Below, one piece after another: positions 10,901 to 17,707 of a stretch of 64,000 nt of DNA. The position numbers were made by a program, and so were the translations under genes. The stretch's first letter is position 1, and every line of letters starts with the position of its first letter. Source of the stretch: Acinetobacter sp. ANC 3929 (GTDB lineage Bacteria > Pseudomonadota > Gammaproteobacteria > Pseudomonadales > Moraxellaceae); the NCBI RefSeq assembly GCF_000369405.1, contig NZ_KB849998.1, positions 62,001 through 126,000 of the forward strand, in the 5' to 3' direction. The notes under the pieces were generated by a model. It worked only from the letters and a program-made list of their open reading frames with translations, made no database searches and was not told the DNA's origin.

Positions 10901-11550
10901 ATCAGGTAACTCACCATAGCAAAGCTACCAATGAAATAATCATTATTCCCAAACGCCACAGAAGATAATGCTGTTGCAGGTGAAGCATACCGTACCGCCT
11001 TCGCCTGAGGATAATATTTTGCAACCCATTCATCAGACAAAGAATCATTCAGCAAAGCGATCCGTATATTCTGAGGTTTTTTTAAATTTTGTGTTAGAAC
11101 TTCTTCTCTGCTGACCAGTGCAATCGCATCTGGTGTAAAAGGAACACTCGCCTTAAAATCTGTTTCATCCGTAATATCATTGGCATAGTCAATCAACATA
11201 TCGACCTGCCCCTGATTCAACCCATCAATTGCAGCATCTCGATCTGGATAACGTAGAACCTTGACACGAACCCCTAAAGAATGGGCAATGAGCAAAGTAT
11301 AATCAGCAGCGATTCCTTCAAAAATATCGGGCTCTAATAACAACGCAAAAGGGGGATTTTTCGGGTCATAGACGGCTACTTTTATTTCTTGTTTTTTCCC
11401 GAGCCAACGCCAGTCTTTATCATTTAATTCAAATTCAAGCTGAATCGGTGCTTCCCGACTGAAAACTTTCATCAGTTGCGGGGACTCTGCCCGTACAGCA
11501 CCGCAAAACAGGCAGAACACTACACAACCAAGTATCCACAGTTTTGGCAT
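7945..11550 (-). CDS. BvgS/EvgS-type hybrid sensor histidine kinase
   Basis: A 1201-aa inner-membrane phosphorelay kinase. In order: signal peptide (1-22); two tandem periplasmic Venus-flytrap domains of the SBP_bac_3 type (about 45-275 and 290-520); one transmembrane helix (about 533-553); a PAS domain (about 575-690); HisKA with MSHEIRTP and phospho-acceptor His717; HATPase with the N-box SNLISNAIKFT and DTGVGI; a receiver with VITDCNMPVMDG and Asp1005; and an Hpt domain with HRMAGAA and His1139. This is the full His-Asp-His relay of BvgS/EvgS. The partner regulator lies 8 bp upstream in the same operon. The ligand of the flytrap domains is unknown. Confidence 0.92.
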   Translation of the reverse strand: MPKLWILGCVVFCLFCGAVRAESPQLMKVFSREAPIQLEFELNDKDWRWLGKKQEIKVAVYDPKNPPFALLLEPDIFEGIAADYTLLIAHSLGVRVKVLRYPDRDAAIDGLNQGQVDMLIDYANDITDETDFKASVPFTPDAIALVSREEVLTQNLKKPQNIRIALLNDSLSDEWVAKYYPQAKAVRYASPATALSSVAFGNNDYFIGSFAMVSYLIERNYDNLLSVAKILSTEETGPHFLFRTDETVLPHIVNTVLAAIPTAQRKAISHHWSSGSDLWQFQSRLALTEREQRWLDQNREVHVVINPLYAPFTMLDANGQFYGISADVLRLIHLRTGIHFKAVEADSVAEMFQKVSQNEGDLIAAMSYSDERDKQLIFTRPYIQPPFVLIVKNSTTAPKGLSDVKSLAITPGNSLWEWIKKEYPHIKLVKAENASLAMQWVKEKKVDGAVHNLIGANYMIDYYFRHELKIATRIGDNLSHISFAVQRDEPELYSILNKALADISPRDISMIAYKWQGTPPVKLNTWTVYRREFYWLAGIFVALVLISLSWNYYLRKKMSTRKKAQLKLKEQVEFRETLFNSMLVPVYVVDRDGNILSRNQAWEDFFKLDKKHLDTLALTSSLHPLAIVYSTLKEMLNDTYGSPLLRHRYTIKNGDEMSVIIHQAVPYMGINGEIVGFICSWQDITEHEALLLELSSARERAEQASRAKSTFLATMSHEIRTPISAIIGLLELTVTNKTFTKNDMEAVQVAYESAKSLMDLIGEILDMAKIESGELELAPKWTDFDELVQPIVRVFEGLARQKNLTLSSHIDVRHPDEIFIDPMRLHQVLSNLISNAIKFTEQGSIEIGMKCLRKKDQHMILELVVSDTGVGIAKEDQGQIFTPYKQSDAGKMQVGTGLGLAICMQLVKMMGGVITLSSEQGKGTHITVHLPVEHRQFQPVSVESVIAIADRMQPLSILAVDDHPANRLLLKSQLTRLGHFVMEAENGEQALQLWRKHDFDLVITDCNMPVMDGMTLTQLLRQEGNRPVTIFGLTANAQAEERARYLAAGMDDCLFKPLQLAQLETLLNTVFRHVVQNKPVQKQLASLVDLGALRHLVNDNTELLHQLLLTTHNENMKDIQQARLLIEKQDNAGLAHCFHRMAGAAQILGASGVERHCRELENYAENTADFELLCQRSSQVLELVMQLNNAIEDFIAHGKAD

Positions 11551-11558
11551 ATGATTCC

Positions 11559-12194
11559 TTAGACCAAATGATTACGCTGGGCAAAGTCATACAACTCCAT
11601 CATATTTTTTAGCTCAAGCTTTTGCATCATGCGACTTTTATAAGTACTCACCGTTTTATCACTGATATGCATAAGTATACCGATATCAATCACCTTTTCG
11701 CCTTTGGCTAAATAAAGGAGTACCTGTAACTCTTTGGATGAAAGTTCAGCAATTTTATTCTTTTCAATATCAGGATCAGTTAAGGTCGCATCCGCAACAT
11801 GAAGACGCGCAAGCGCGCGCGGAAAATAGCCATAGCCTCCGCGTAGTGCACGAATCGCATCATGAAGTTCAACCAATTGATTTTTCTTACTAATAAATCC
11901 ATCGGCACCTGCACTCGCACAGCGTTTGATGTAATGATCATCATCTTTGCCACTGAGCATCAACATACCGCCTTGGTAACCGTTTTTACGCAAGCGCTGA
12001 ACAACCTCAATACCATTCAAGGATGGCATATCAATGTCGATGACAACTAAATCAGGCCCAAGCTGCTTAATTAAAGAAACCGCATCCAAACCATCCCCCG
12101 TTTCTGCAAGTACGGTCATACCTTCTTTTTCTAAAAGCATTCGAACAGCCAACCGTGCAACGGGATGATCATCTACAATCAATGCGTTATGCAT
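11559..12194 (-). CDS. LuxR/FixJ-type response regulator (BvgA/EvgA-like)
   Basis: A 211-aa two-domain regulator. The receiver has the acidic pair DD at 8-9, phospho-acceptor Asp53 (VVIDIDMPSLNG) and a conserved lysine in SKKNQ. The C-terminal half is a LuxR-type helix-turn-helix (LSSKELQVLLYLAKGEKVIDIG ... KTVSTYKSRMMQKL). It is the obvious final phosphate acceptor of the adjacent BvgS-like kinase, which follows 8 bp downstream. Target genes are unknown; the autoregulatory promoter should lie in the 440-bp gap upstream. Confidence 0.9.
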   Translation of the reverse strand: MHNALIVDDHPVARLAVRMLLEKEGMTVLAETGDGLDAVSLIKQLGPDLVVIDIDMPSLNGIEVVQRLRKNGYQGGMLMLSGKDDDHYIKRCASAGADGFISKKNQLVELHDAIRALRGGYGYFPRALARLHVADATLTDPDIEKNKIAELSSKELQVLLYLAKGEKVIDIGILMHISDKTVSTYKSRMMQKLELKNMMELYDFAQRNHLV

Positions 12195-12634
12195 ATCTTT
12201 CCTTTAATATTTATAGGTAGATCTTGTCAAAGTATAAATTTATGTAAAAAAAACCAATGAATTACGATGCTAATTTTACTACAGTGCTCGATACATAATT
12301 GTATTTCTTTTACTACATATCTATCCGCGTAAGGTCGCATCCCAGCGACCTTTGCTTAATCCCGACAAATACTTTCTCGAATAAAAAGCATGATTAAAAT
12401 GGATATAAATCAAATATTTTTATAATTTTAAGGCTTAATTTTTTTGAAATTCGAAATATAGAAATAGCATCTCTTTTGATTATAAAACTTTGAGTCATGG
12501 CGATTAGATTGCTTAGAATTTACTCTATGCCATTTAGTTTTTATTTAAACATAATAATTTTAGACCAAGAACAATCAACATGCTGAGCACATATACACAA
12601 GAGAAAAATTTGACGCGTAATCAAAAAGATAGAT
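12195..12634. other. Non-coding gap upstream of the two-component operon
   Basis: About 440 bp of AT-rich sequence without a plausible gene. It should carry the promoter of the regulator-kinase operon. No clear repeat or RNA gene was seen. Confidence 0.35.
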
Positions 12635-12796
12635 TTAGGAATTCCACGTTAACTGCTGCACCATGAACACAGAAAATGTAATAAACATGATCAGCAGCAA
12701 GGCACCTGAATAACTTATTACGCCTACTAGCGCAAAAATAATTGATATCACTGTTATTGTAGTCGATAGAGTCAAGCCTAAACTTAATGTGCTCAT
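12635..12796 (-). CDS. Small hydrophobic membrane protein
   Basis: A 53-aa protein that is almost entirely two hydrophobic stretches (SLGLTLSTTITVISIIFALVGVI and GALLLIMFITFSVFMV), so probably a two-helix inner-membrane peptide. The frame opens upstream of this ATG, but AGGA 7 nt before 12796 makes the internal methionine (MSTLSLG) the better start. Family and role are not recognised. It lies between the two-component operon and the dusA promoter. Confidence 0.55.
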   Translation of the reverse strand: MSTLSLGLTLSTTITVISIIFALVGVISYSGALLLIMFITFSVFMVQQLTWNS

Positions 12797-13086
12797 TTGG
12801 AAATCCTCACATAGAAATAGAATATATAAAAGGGTCAGCATGACTCTGCTTTCATCTTTTTCGAGTGATGATCCGTCTAGAGCATTCAGACATTAGAAGT
12901 ATGGTTTAATGCGGCTTAGATTGATGCCAAGCATGTTGGATTTTTTTGTAAGGTTGAAATTCTAATACTGTAGTCCAAGCCCTACATAAATAATATAGTG
13001 CCTAAAGTTAGATGCCCAAACCATCAAATATTGAAACACAACCGAAAAGGCTAAGCGCTTTAAGATTCAAGCCATACAGAGGATAA
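12797..13086. other. Non-coding gap before the old dusA promoter
   Basis: Just under 300 bp separating the small membrane gene from the dusA promoter. No coding frame of note and no recognised element. Confidence 0.35.
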
Positions 13087-13116
13087 TTGGTGAATTGATC
13101 ACAAAACTCGTATAAT
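13087..13116 (+). promoter_or_regulatory. Original dusA promoter (now cut off from dusA)
   Basis: TTGGTG (13087-13092) and a perfect TATAAT (13111-13116) are 18 bp apart, with the old dusA start codon 40 bp downstream. Because the prophage entered dusA, this promoter now reads into an 18-codon remnant and the phage left end instead of the gene. Confidence 0.6.
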
Positions 13117-13155
13117 GCTGCCCTTTCTTTGCTTGTCCACATCCGAGAACTGTTT

Positions 13156-13212
13156 ATGCAACCACTTGAATCATTAAAGCCACGTATTTCCGTCGCGCCA
13201 ATGATGGACTAG
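13156..13212 (+). pseudogene. dusA: dusA 5' remnant at the left prophage junction
   Basis: The ATG at 13156 starts MQPLESLKPRISVAPMMD and then meets TAG at 13210-13212. The last residues are the same as residues of the intact dusA at the right end (KPRISVAPMMDW), where the next codon is TGG instead of TAG. This is the displaced original 5' end of dusA, separated from the gene body by the prophage. The stop lies in the part of the junction that should derive from the phage attachment site. Confidence 0.88.
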
Positions 13213-13218
13213 ACAACA
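13183..13218 (+). other. attL (left attachment site)
   Basis: A 36-bp stretch matching 31 of 36 positions with 48108-48143. Identical blocks are CGTATTTCCGT, ATGATGGA and GACAACA. Sequence upstream is host dusA and sequence downstream is phage. The five mismatches show that attP was a dusA-like copy rather than an identical one. Confidence 0.85.
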
Positions 13219-13269
13219 TTTCAAAATTTATTCTTATTATCAGTGGTTTAATTCAATAATAAAAAGCAC

Positions 13270-13289
13270 GGTGCAAATACGGTGCAAAA
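13270..13289 (+). repeat. Putative integrase arm-type sites, left end
   Basis: GGTGCAAAT at 13270 and GGTGCAAAA at 13281 form a tandem pair with an 11-bp period. The same pair with the same spacing occurs at 47979 and 47990 near the right end. Placement just inside both attachment sites fits arm-type binding sites of a tyrosine integrase. Confidence 0.6.
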
Positions 13290-13304
13290 TAACTATCGGT
13301 CCTA

Positions 13305-13532
13305 TTATTCAGAGGACTCCATTTTTTCCTGAACAGCTCTATGCGTCTTCAAAAACATTTTTGGCAACTCTACATATCCCATCATTGCACCATTTGGTTC
13401 TTGAAGACCTAATGCTTCTGAAAAACGCTCACGCCAAAACATTTCTAAGTCACCACGTTGATAAAGTCTTGGTGGATGCATGTCTGGATCTAATAGTCTA
13501 AAAAACAGTTTAAATAATTCTTCGGTATGCAT
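13305..13532 (-). CDS. Small phage protein of unknown function
   Basis: A 75-aa protein with a hydrophobic-amphipathic start (MHTEELFKLFFRLLDPDMHPPRLYQRGDLEMFWRERF) and charged C-terminus. A strong GGAG Shine-Dalgarno sequence lies 7 nt before the ATG, which argues that it is a real gene. It is the leftmost phage gene, reading toward attL, and stands alone. In the circular phage genome it would lie beside the integrase side of attP. No family recognised. Confidence 0.6.
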   Translation of the reverse strand: MHTEELFKLFFRLLDPDMHPPRLYQRGDLEMFWRERFSEALGLQEPNGAMMGYVELPKMFLKTHRAVQEKMESSE

Positions 13533-13674
13533 GACAGATCTCCAGTAACAGTACAGAAAATATATCAGATGTAGAGATCACACACATATATATGACAGCA
13601 ATGGCCAACGTTGGGAAAAGGCTTTTTTAATGTGATTTTGAAGTTTTTGAAAATTTCGGGTGAGAAAAAAAAGA
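13533..13674. other. Left part of the 728-bp gene-free phage zone
   Basis: AT-rich sequence with no coding frame. The whole gene-free zone runs to 14260 and holds, in order, this stretch, the GGTTAGAA repeat cluster, a repressor-operator match, the probable cos site and the terminator of the Q operon. Confidence 0.4.
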
Positions 13675-13951
13675 GGTTAGAAAAGTTAGAAAATTATAAA
13701 ACAGTATTTAGATTATTGATTTATATAGATTAATTACAAATTTAAAAAGGTTAGAAAATGGTTAGATTATGGTTAGTTCTAACCTCTAAAAATGGTTAGA
13801 AGTTCTAACCTTTTATATTATTGTTTTATATATATATTTTAACTTTTATAACTTTTTTCTAACCGCTTCTAACCTTTATATGGTTAGAAATTAATTTAAT
13901 AAATATCAGATACTTAAATATTAAAAACCTTTCATTTTACTGTTTCTAACC
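13675..13951. repeat. Cluster of 8-bp GGTTAGAA repeats in both orientations
   Basis: Nine exact copies of GGTTAGAA or its complement TTCTAACC (at 13675, 13749, 13777, 13794, 13803, 13857, 13867, 13882, 13944) plus three variants (13684, 13760, 13771) lie in 277 bp of otherwise nearly pure A/T. Two pairs make palindromes: 13771-13784, and the almost perfect 13794-13810 with a 1-nt centre. This is iteron-like: a likely binding array for a phage protein, perhaps the primase/helicase (replication) or terminase (packaging). Confidence 0.8.
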
Positions 13952-13988
13952 TTTTTTCAGCACTATTGTTTGAGTTGAAGAAACTTTT

Positions 13989-14003
13989 GATAAATCGAAA
14001 GTT
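13989..14003 (-). promoter_or_regulatory. Third match to the repressor operator
   Basis: Read on the minus strand, 15 consecutive bases (AACTTTCGATTTATC) are identical to the operator in front of the repressor gene at 40973-40987. No clear promoter box is seen around it, so its role at the left end is uncertain. Confidence 0.45.
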
Positions 14004-14146
14004 GTAGGCATTCATAGAATTCCTGTTGAATTATGTAGAACTGTTTTTTTGGCATTCGGCTGTGTCATGCACCGCTACTGATGTGGCTTAGACAACCATC
14101 GGTCATGGTCACAAATCTGTTGAATATTCGACACATTTACTGGGCA

Positions 14147-14165
14147 GGTGAGGTGGGGGGTCAAC
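14147..14165 (+). other. Probable cos (packaging) site
   Basis: GGTGAGGTGGGGGGTCAAC is a sudden G-rich block in an AT-rich intergenic zone. It resembles the cohesive ends of P2 (beginning GGCGAGGCGGGG): 10 of the first 12 positions agree. The place is right too, since in P2 the cos site lies just beyond the 3' side of the portal gene Q. Confidence 0.5.
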
Positions 14166-14212
14166 CGCCCGGCTTGAACTGGATTCTGTACTTTTAGAAA
14201 CTTTGGCCAAAA

Positions 14213-14239
14213 AAAAGCCCTCACACATGGAGGACTTTT
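14213..14239 (-). terminator. Terminator of the P-Q-Rz operon
   Basis: The inverted repeat AAAAG-CCCTC / GAGG-CTTTT is read from the minus strand as a hairpin followed by a run of eight T. It lies 21 bp after the Rz stop and ends the minus-strand late operon. Confidence 0.75.
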
Positions 14240-14260
14240 ATTTTCGTGAAAATACTGTGA

Positions 14261-14767
14261 TCAGCTTTGTTTATCTGGCTTCACTTGCTGTGGCCATGCC
14301 TGGTCTAATCGTTCTGCATCAATTGCGTGTCCATCAGCTGCTGCTGCGATTGCTCCACCACGTTCTGCCATTGTTTGGAGTACGAAGTTGCAGGTCTTTC
14401 CATATTCAATGACGGCTTCATCGGTACCTGAGGACAAACGTTTGTTTGTATCACTGACCTGCTTTGACAACCGGTCAACAGCCAAAGCACTGTCACTGGC
14501 AGCAGCCAGCGCAACTTGTAAGTTTTTATTTGCATTTCGTTCTGACTCCAGAAGATCTTGTGACCATGCCTGCTCTACTTCATGCACTTCATTCGCATGT
14601 TGAGACGCAACCAAATCACGTTGGGTTTCGGCCAAAGTTTTTTGTGATTCAAGCAAATCAATTTGATGTGACTTACTTGCACAGCTGGTGACTGAAAATG
14701 CCAAAGCGATGGCCAAGGCAGCCATCACGATGAATTTCCAATTTTTAATTGCCAAAGCAATATTCAT
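14261..14767 (-). CDS. Rz-like i-spanin (DUF2514-type)
   Basis: A 168-aa inner-membrane spanin. A single N-terminal hydrophobic segment (about 12-30) is followed by a long charged, helical periplasmic domain (EVEQAWSQDLLESERNANKNL), ending with the conserved segment EYGKTCNFVLQTMAERGGAIAAAADGHA... typical of DUF2514 phage proteins. With Rz1 it fuses inner and outer membranes in the last step of lysis. The ATG overlaps the stop of the portal gene by one base (TAATG), so it is translationally coupled to Q. Rz1 is encoded inside it in another frame. Confidence 0.82.
   Translation of the reverse strand: MNIALAIKNWKFIVMAALAIALAFSVTSCASKSHQIDLLESQKTLAETQRDLVASQHANEVHEVEQAWSQDLLESERNANKNLQVALAAASDSALAVDRLSKQVSDTNKRLSSGTDEAVIEYGKTCNFVLQTMAERGGAIAAAADGHAIDAERLDQAWPQQVKPDKQS
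14305..14535 (-). CDS. Rz1-like o-spanin lipoprotein, nested within Rz
   Basis: A 76-aa outer-membrane lipoprotein with a signal peptide and lipobox: MQIKTYKLRWLLPVTVLWLLTGC, with LTGC as cleavage motif and Cys23 as lipidated residue. The mature part is short and hydrophilic, with one proline-containing stretch. It lies wholly inside the Rz reading frame, in a different frame on the same strand. That nesting is the classic arrangement of Rz/Rz1 pairs and strongly supports both calls. Confidence 0.82.
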   Translation of the reverse strand: MQIKTYKLRWLLPVTVLWLLTGCQSRSVIQTNVCPQVPMKPSLNMERPATSYSKQWQNVVEQSQQQLMDTQLMQND

Positions 14768-15762
14768 TATTGTTTTTCCTGTTTGAATTGAAGTTGATGA
14801 AACTCTTTGAAGCGGATGATCTGATCACCTGCCCATTCGTTCACTGTGTTAGCGAATAAATTTTGAAGTGGAACAATTTCGGAATACCAATAGGCTTCAC
14901 GTGCTTCACTGATGGATCCGAAGCCACCTGCATTGGATGGAATGATTCCAAGAAGTTGTGGCGGTGTACGTTGGGATGCAAGAACGTCATCACGTGTGAC
15001 GTTTTTAATATTTAAGAATTCATCTTTGGCAGCCAATTCACTGATTGGAATCAATTGCAAACCATCTTTTTTTCCACCAGGGGCATGAAGGAATAAATTG
15101 CGGAAGTTCCCTGGACCACGTGAATCTTTCATGGCCTGTTTTAGACCTTCCACGTCATCGTCATCAATGCCTGAATCAGTCATGTATAAGATGAAGCCGG
15201 CATGAGATCCATTGTTGTAATACTTGCGACGGAATAAAGTGGCTGATTCATTCAGCCAAACCGATTGAAGTGCAGCGATATATTCAGGCGTACCATAAAT
15301 TTCTTGATCAACATCAATGCCCTTGATGTGGCAGACGGTACCAGGTTTAAAAATATGTTCTTCAAATCCATTCAGCAGCTGTAAAAATTCATCAGGATTT
15401 TTCATGCGTCTGGTGTACTTGGCCATGAGCCCATCATAGTGATGTGGTTCATTCAAACGATTGTCGATCCGTTGCAAGTAACCATTACCAAAAACCAAAT
15501 AGTCAAAAGCAATGCGTTCAAACTCAGATGAACTGATCAATTTATTTGGCGTGAATGACGACACCAGTTGATTCTTTTTATAGAACACTGCAGTCGACAA
15601 ATAAGGCATTGCCTTAAATGATTTTGCCAAAGCATTCATACTGATATGTGGTTCGTAATAATTGCCACACAGCCATGTTTCATAGAACTGTGATAAGTCA
15701 CGGCCATTCATCACCGGTTCAGCATCACCAAATGTAAATGCCTGCACTTTGCTGTCGGACAT
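14767..15762 (-). CDS. Q: Phage portal protein (P2 gpQ family)
   Basis: A 331-aa portal protein forming the dodecameric ring at the capsid vertex through which DNA enters and leaves. Family marks of the P2/PBSX portal type are the N-terminal AEPVMNGRDLSQFYETW, the central YLVFGNGYLQRIDNR, and the late ASQRTPPQLLGIIPSNAGGFGSISEAREAY. The length agrees with P2 gpQ. It is downstream of terminase P in a minus-strand operon (one-base overlap), divergent from the O-N-M-L operon as in P2. Confidence 0.93.
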   Translation of the reverse strand: MSDSKVQAFTFGDAEPVMNGRDLSQFYETWLCGNYYEPHISMNALAKSFKAMPYLSTAVFYKKNQLVSSFTPNKLISSSEFERIAFDYLVFGNGYLQRIDNRLNEPHHYDGLMAKYTRRMKNPDEFLQLLNGFEEHIFKPGTVCHIKGIDVDQEIYGTPEYIAALQSVWLNESATLFRRKYYNNGSHAGFILYMTDSGIDDDDVEGLKQAMKDSRGPGNFRNLFLHAPGGKKDGLQLIPISELAAKDEFLNIKNVTRDDVLASQRTPPQLLGIIPSNAGGFGSISEAREAYWYSEIVPLQNLFANTVNEWAGDQIIRFKEFHQLQFKQEKQ

Positions 15763-17570
15763 TAGTAAATCTCCATAGAGGATTTTTTAGATTTTGTTTG
15801 GTCATCAAGGGTTAAAGGCTCATTGAATAAGGCGTGTAAAAGCGCCCATGCCAAATCACAGTGACCAACGTTTTCAGCACGTGATGCTTCAAATGTCATT
15901 TGTCTTTGTGAAGCCGTCAGTGTTTTTCTGATACCCATGAGTGAGACGGCAACGTCTGTGGATCCAGCATCAAATTCAAGACGACCTTTATTAATTACAT
16001 CCATACCTTTCATAACCAGCTGATTTTTAATATCAACGCTATAATTGAATGTGGTTAGATTCGGGAAAAAGTCACGGACCAATTGCGCCACACCGGTACC
16101 CATACCAGTGGTATCAAGTCCGATATATTTGACGTTATATTTGGTCGTTAATTTTTTGATGTATTGTGCTTGGCTGGCAAAGTCCATGCCCTTGAACTGG
16201 TGATGTTCCAACAAACGGAACTTAGGATAATCAGGTTCAGGTGGTGCAATGACCACAAGCCCTGCACTGTCGCCACTTTCTGCTGGATCGTATCCAATCC
16301 ATACCGGTTTATTACCAAATGGACGCAATGCCAATGGCTTAAAATCTTTGGACCATACTTCCCATGAATCGACCATGCACGGCTGAATGATCGACAGTGG
16401 AAAGACACTGTGACCATCATCAACAAATTCACACATATACAGATTGGCGAATTCTTCAGGACTGTTTTCTGCAATCAGTTCTTCAATATCGAATAGATCA
16501 CAGCCTTGTCGTTCAGCATCTTGAATATTGACAATATGTCGCCACATCTTGTCGCCACACAAAGCACCGTCTCTTAAATTTGCATGACTGGTGTCGATCT
16601 CAATTCGATTTTCTTTGCTGCGACCTTTATTAAATGCGTCCCCTGTCCAGAAGGCATAGGCTTCATGGGTTTTGCTGGAAGGTGTACTGAAATAGGTCTT
16701 TTTATATTGTTTTTGGGCAGCCATTGCCGATGCCACTTTTTTCAAAGTTGCAAAGCCATGTACCCAAAAGAATTCGTCAAAATACAAATCGCCATGATAT
16801 GACTGAGCTGTTTTTGCATTGGTACCCAAGAAAATCAGCTGAACGGTATTACCACAAGGCAATGTGATTGAAATTGGATCGCCTTGCAGATCCACTTCAA
16901 TGGACTGCATGACAAAGTTTTTGATATACGTTTTAAAACCATGTGCCTGCGCTTTCGATGCAGACAAGAAAATCTGATTTCGACCAGTAGTAACCGCTTT
17001 GATCAATGCTTCACGTGCAAAGTAGAATGTTGCACCGATCTGACGTGATTTTAATAATGCACGGTTACGTTGTTCACGCGCACGGTACCAGACCTTTTGA
17101 TATTCAAATAAGCCTTCATCAAAGTCTTCAAGAAGTTTTTCAACTTGTTCTTCAGTCAGTGCATTTGGCTGTTTTGGCTTACGTGGTCCAGCATTTCGAT
17201 TTTTGAGTTTTGGATTCAGATCGGTTTCATTGCCACCGTCAGAATATTTATCGATTCTTGCCATGCGCTCCAGCTGACGCATGAGCAAATCAATTTCTTT
17301 GTAATCACCAGGTGTTTTTTTCTCAAGAATAATCAGTTTGATCAATTGAGCAGTTAAGGCTTCACCGACTCGACCAACAGGTGCATCTTTATCCCATTCA
17401 TCACGTGTTTTCCAAGCATGAACATTTTTATCAGGTTCGTCGATGTGATCTGCAATCGAGCTGATTCGCCACCCCATCCAATACAAAAATTTTGCTAGAA
17501 GGCGTTTATCAAAGGTCAGATTTTGTGGGGTATTAAGTGCATTATCCATTGGCTCATTAAGCCAACACAT
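15762..17570 (-). CDS. P: Terminase large subunit, ATPase (P2 gpP family)
   Basis: A 602-aa packaging motor. A helix-turn-helix-like N-terminus (WMGWRISSIADHI) precedes the ATPase with a variant Walker A (KSRQIGATFYFAREAL) and Walker B (LYFDEFFW). The C-terminal nuclease domain has WIGYDPAESGDSAGLVV and later acidic positions. It pumps DNA into the prohead with gpM and the portal. The first methionine (17570) lacks a good ribosome-binding site, and the internal ATG at 17549 (MDNALNTPQN) is an alternative start. It is divergent from gene O across a 137-bp region containing a late dyad. Confidence 0.94.
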   Translation of the reverse strand: MCWLNEPMDNALNTPQNLTFDKRLLAKFLYWMGWRISSIADHIDEPDKNVHAWKTRDEWDKDAPVGRVGEALTAQLIKLIILEKKTPGDYKEIDLLMRQLERMARIDKYSDGGNETDLNPKLKNRNAGPRKPKQPNALTEEQVEKLLEDFDEGLFEYQKVWYRAREQRNRALLKSRQIGATFYFAREALIKAVTTGRNQIFLSASKAQAHGFKTYIKNFVMQSIEVDLQGDPISITLPCGNTVQLIFLGTNAKTAQSYHGDLYFDEFFWVHGFATLKKVASAMAAQKQYKKTYFSTPSSKTHEAYAFWTGDAFNKGRSKENRIEIDTSHANLRDGALCGDKMWRHIVNIQDAERQGCDLFDIEELIAENSPEEFANLYMCEFVDDGHSVFPLSIIQPCMVDSWEVWSKDFKPLALRPFGNKPVWIGYDPAESGDSAGLVVIAPPEPDYPKFRLLEHHQFKGMDFASQAQYIKKLTTKYNVKYIGLDTTGMGTGVAQLVRDFFPNLTTFNYSVDIKNQLVMKGMDVINKGRLEFDAGSTDVAVSLMGIRKTLTASQRQMTFEASRAENVGHCDLAWALLHALFNEPLTLDDQTKSKKSSMEIY

Positions 17571-17594
17571 GAGCTTTTATTCATTGCACTGATA

Positions 17595-17616
17595 TTGTGA
17601 AATAGTGTTTATACAA
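17595..17616. promoter_or_regulatory. Late-operon dyad 1 (candidate Ogr site), between P and O
   Basis: TTGT-N14-ACAA with an internal half-conserved TAG-GTTTAT block. The same 22-bp format recurs upstream of gene V (23658) and gene FI (30364). P2 late promoters carry a TGT/ACA dyad bound by Ogr near -55, so this is the probable activator site for the divergent P-Q and O-N operons. Confidence 0.65.
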
Positions 17617-17707
17617 CCCACTTAGATTGAATGTTCTGGCTGTTCTTCCGATTCTGCTAACTACTTTAAATAGATTTTATCTATCGACATAGACACAGGA
17701 TTCAGAA

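Noticed and set aside
13675..13951. CRISPR-like array
   Set aside because: The repeat unit is only 8 bp, in both orientations and irregularly spaced, without unique spacers or cas genes.
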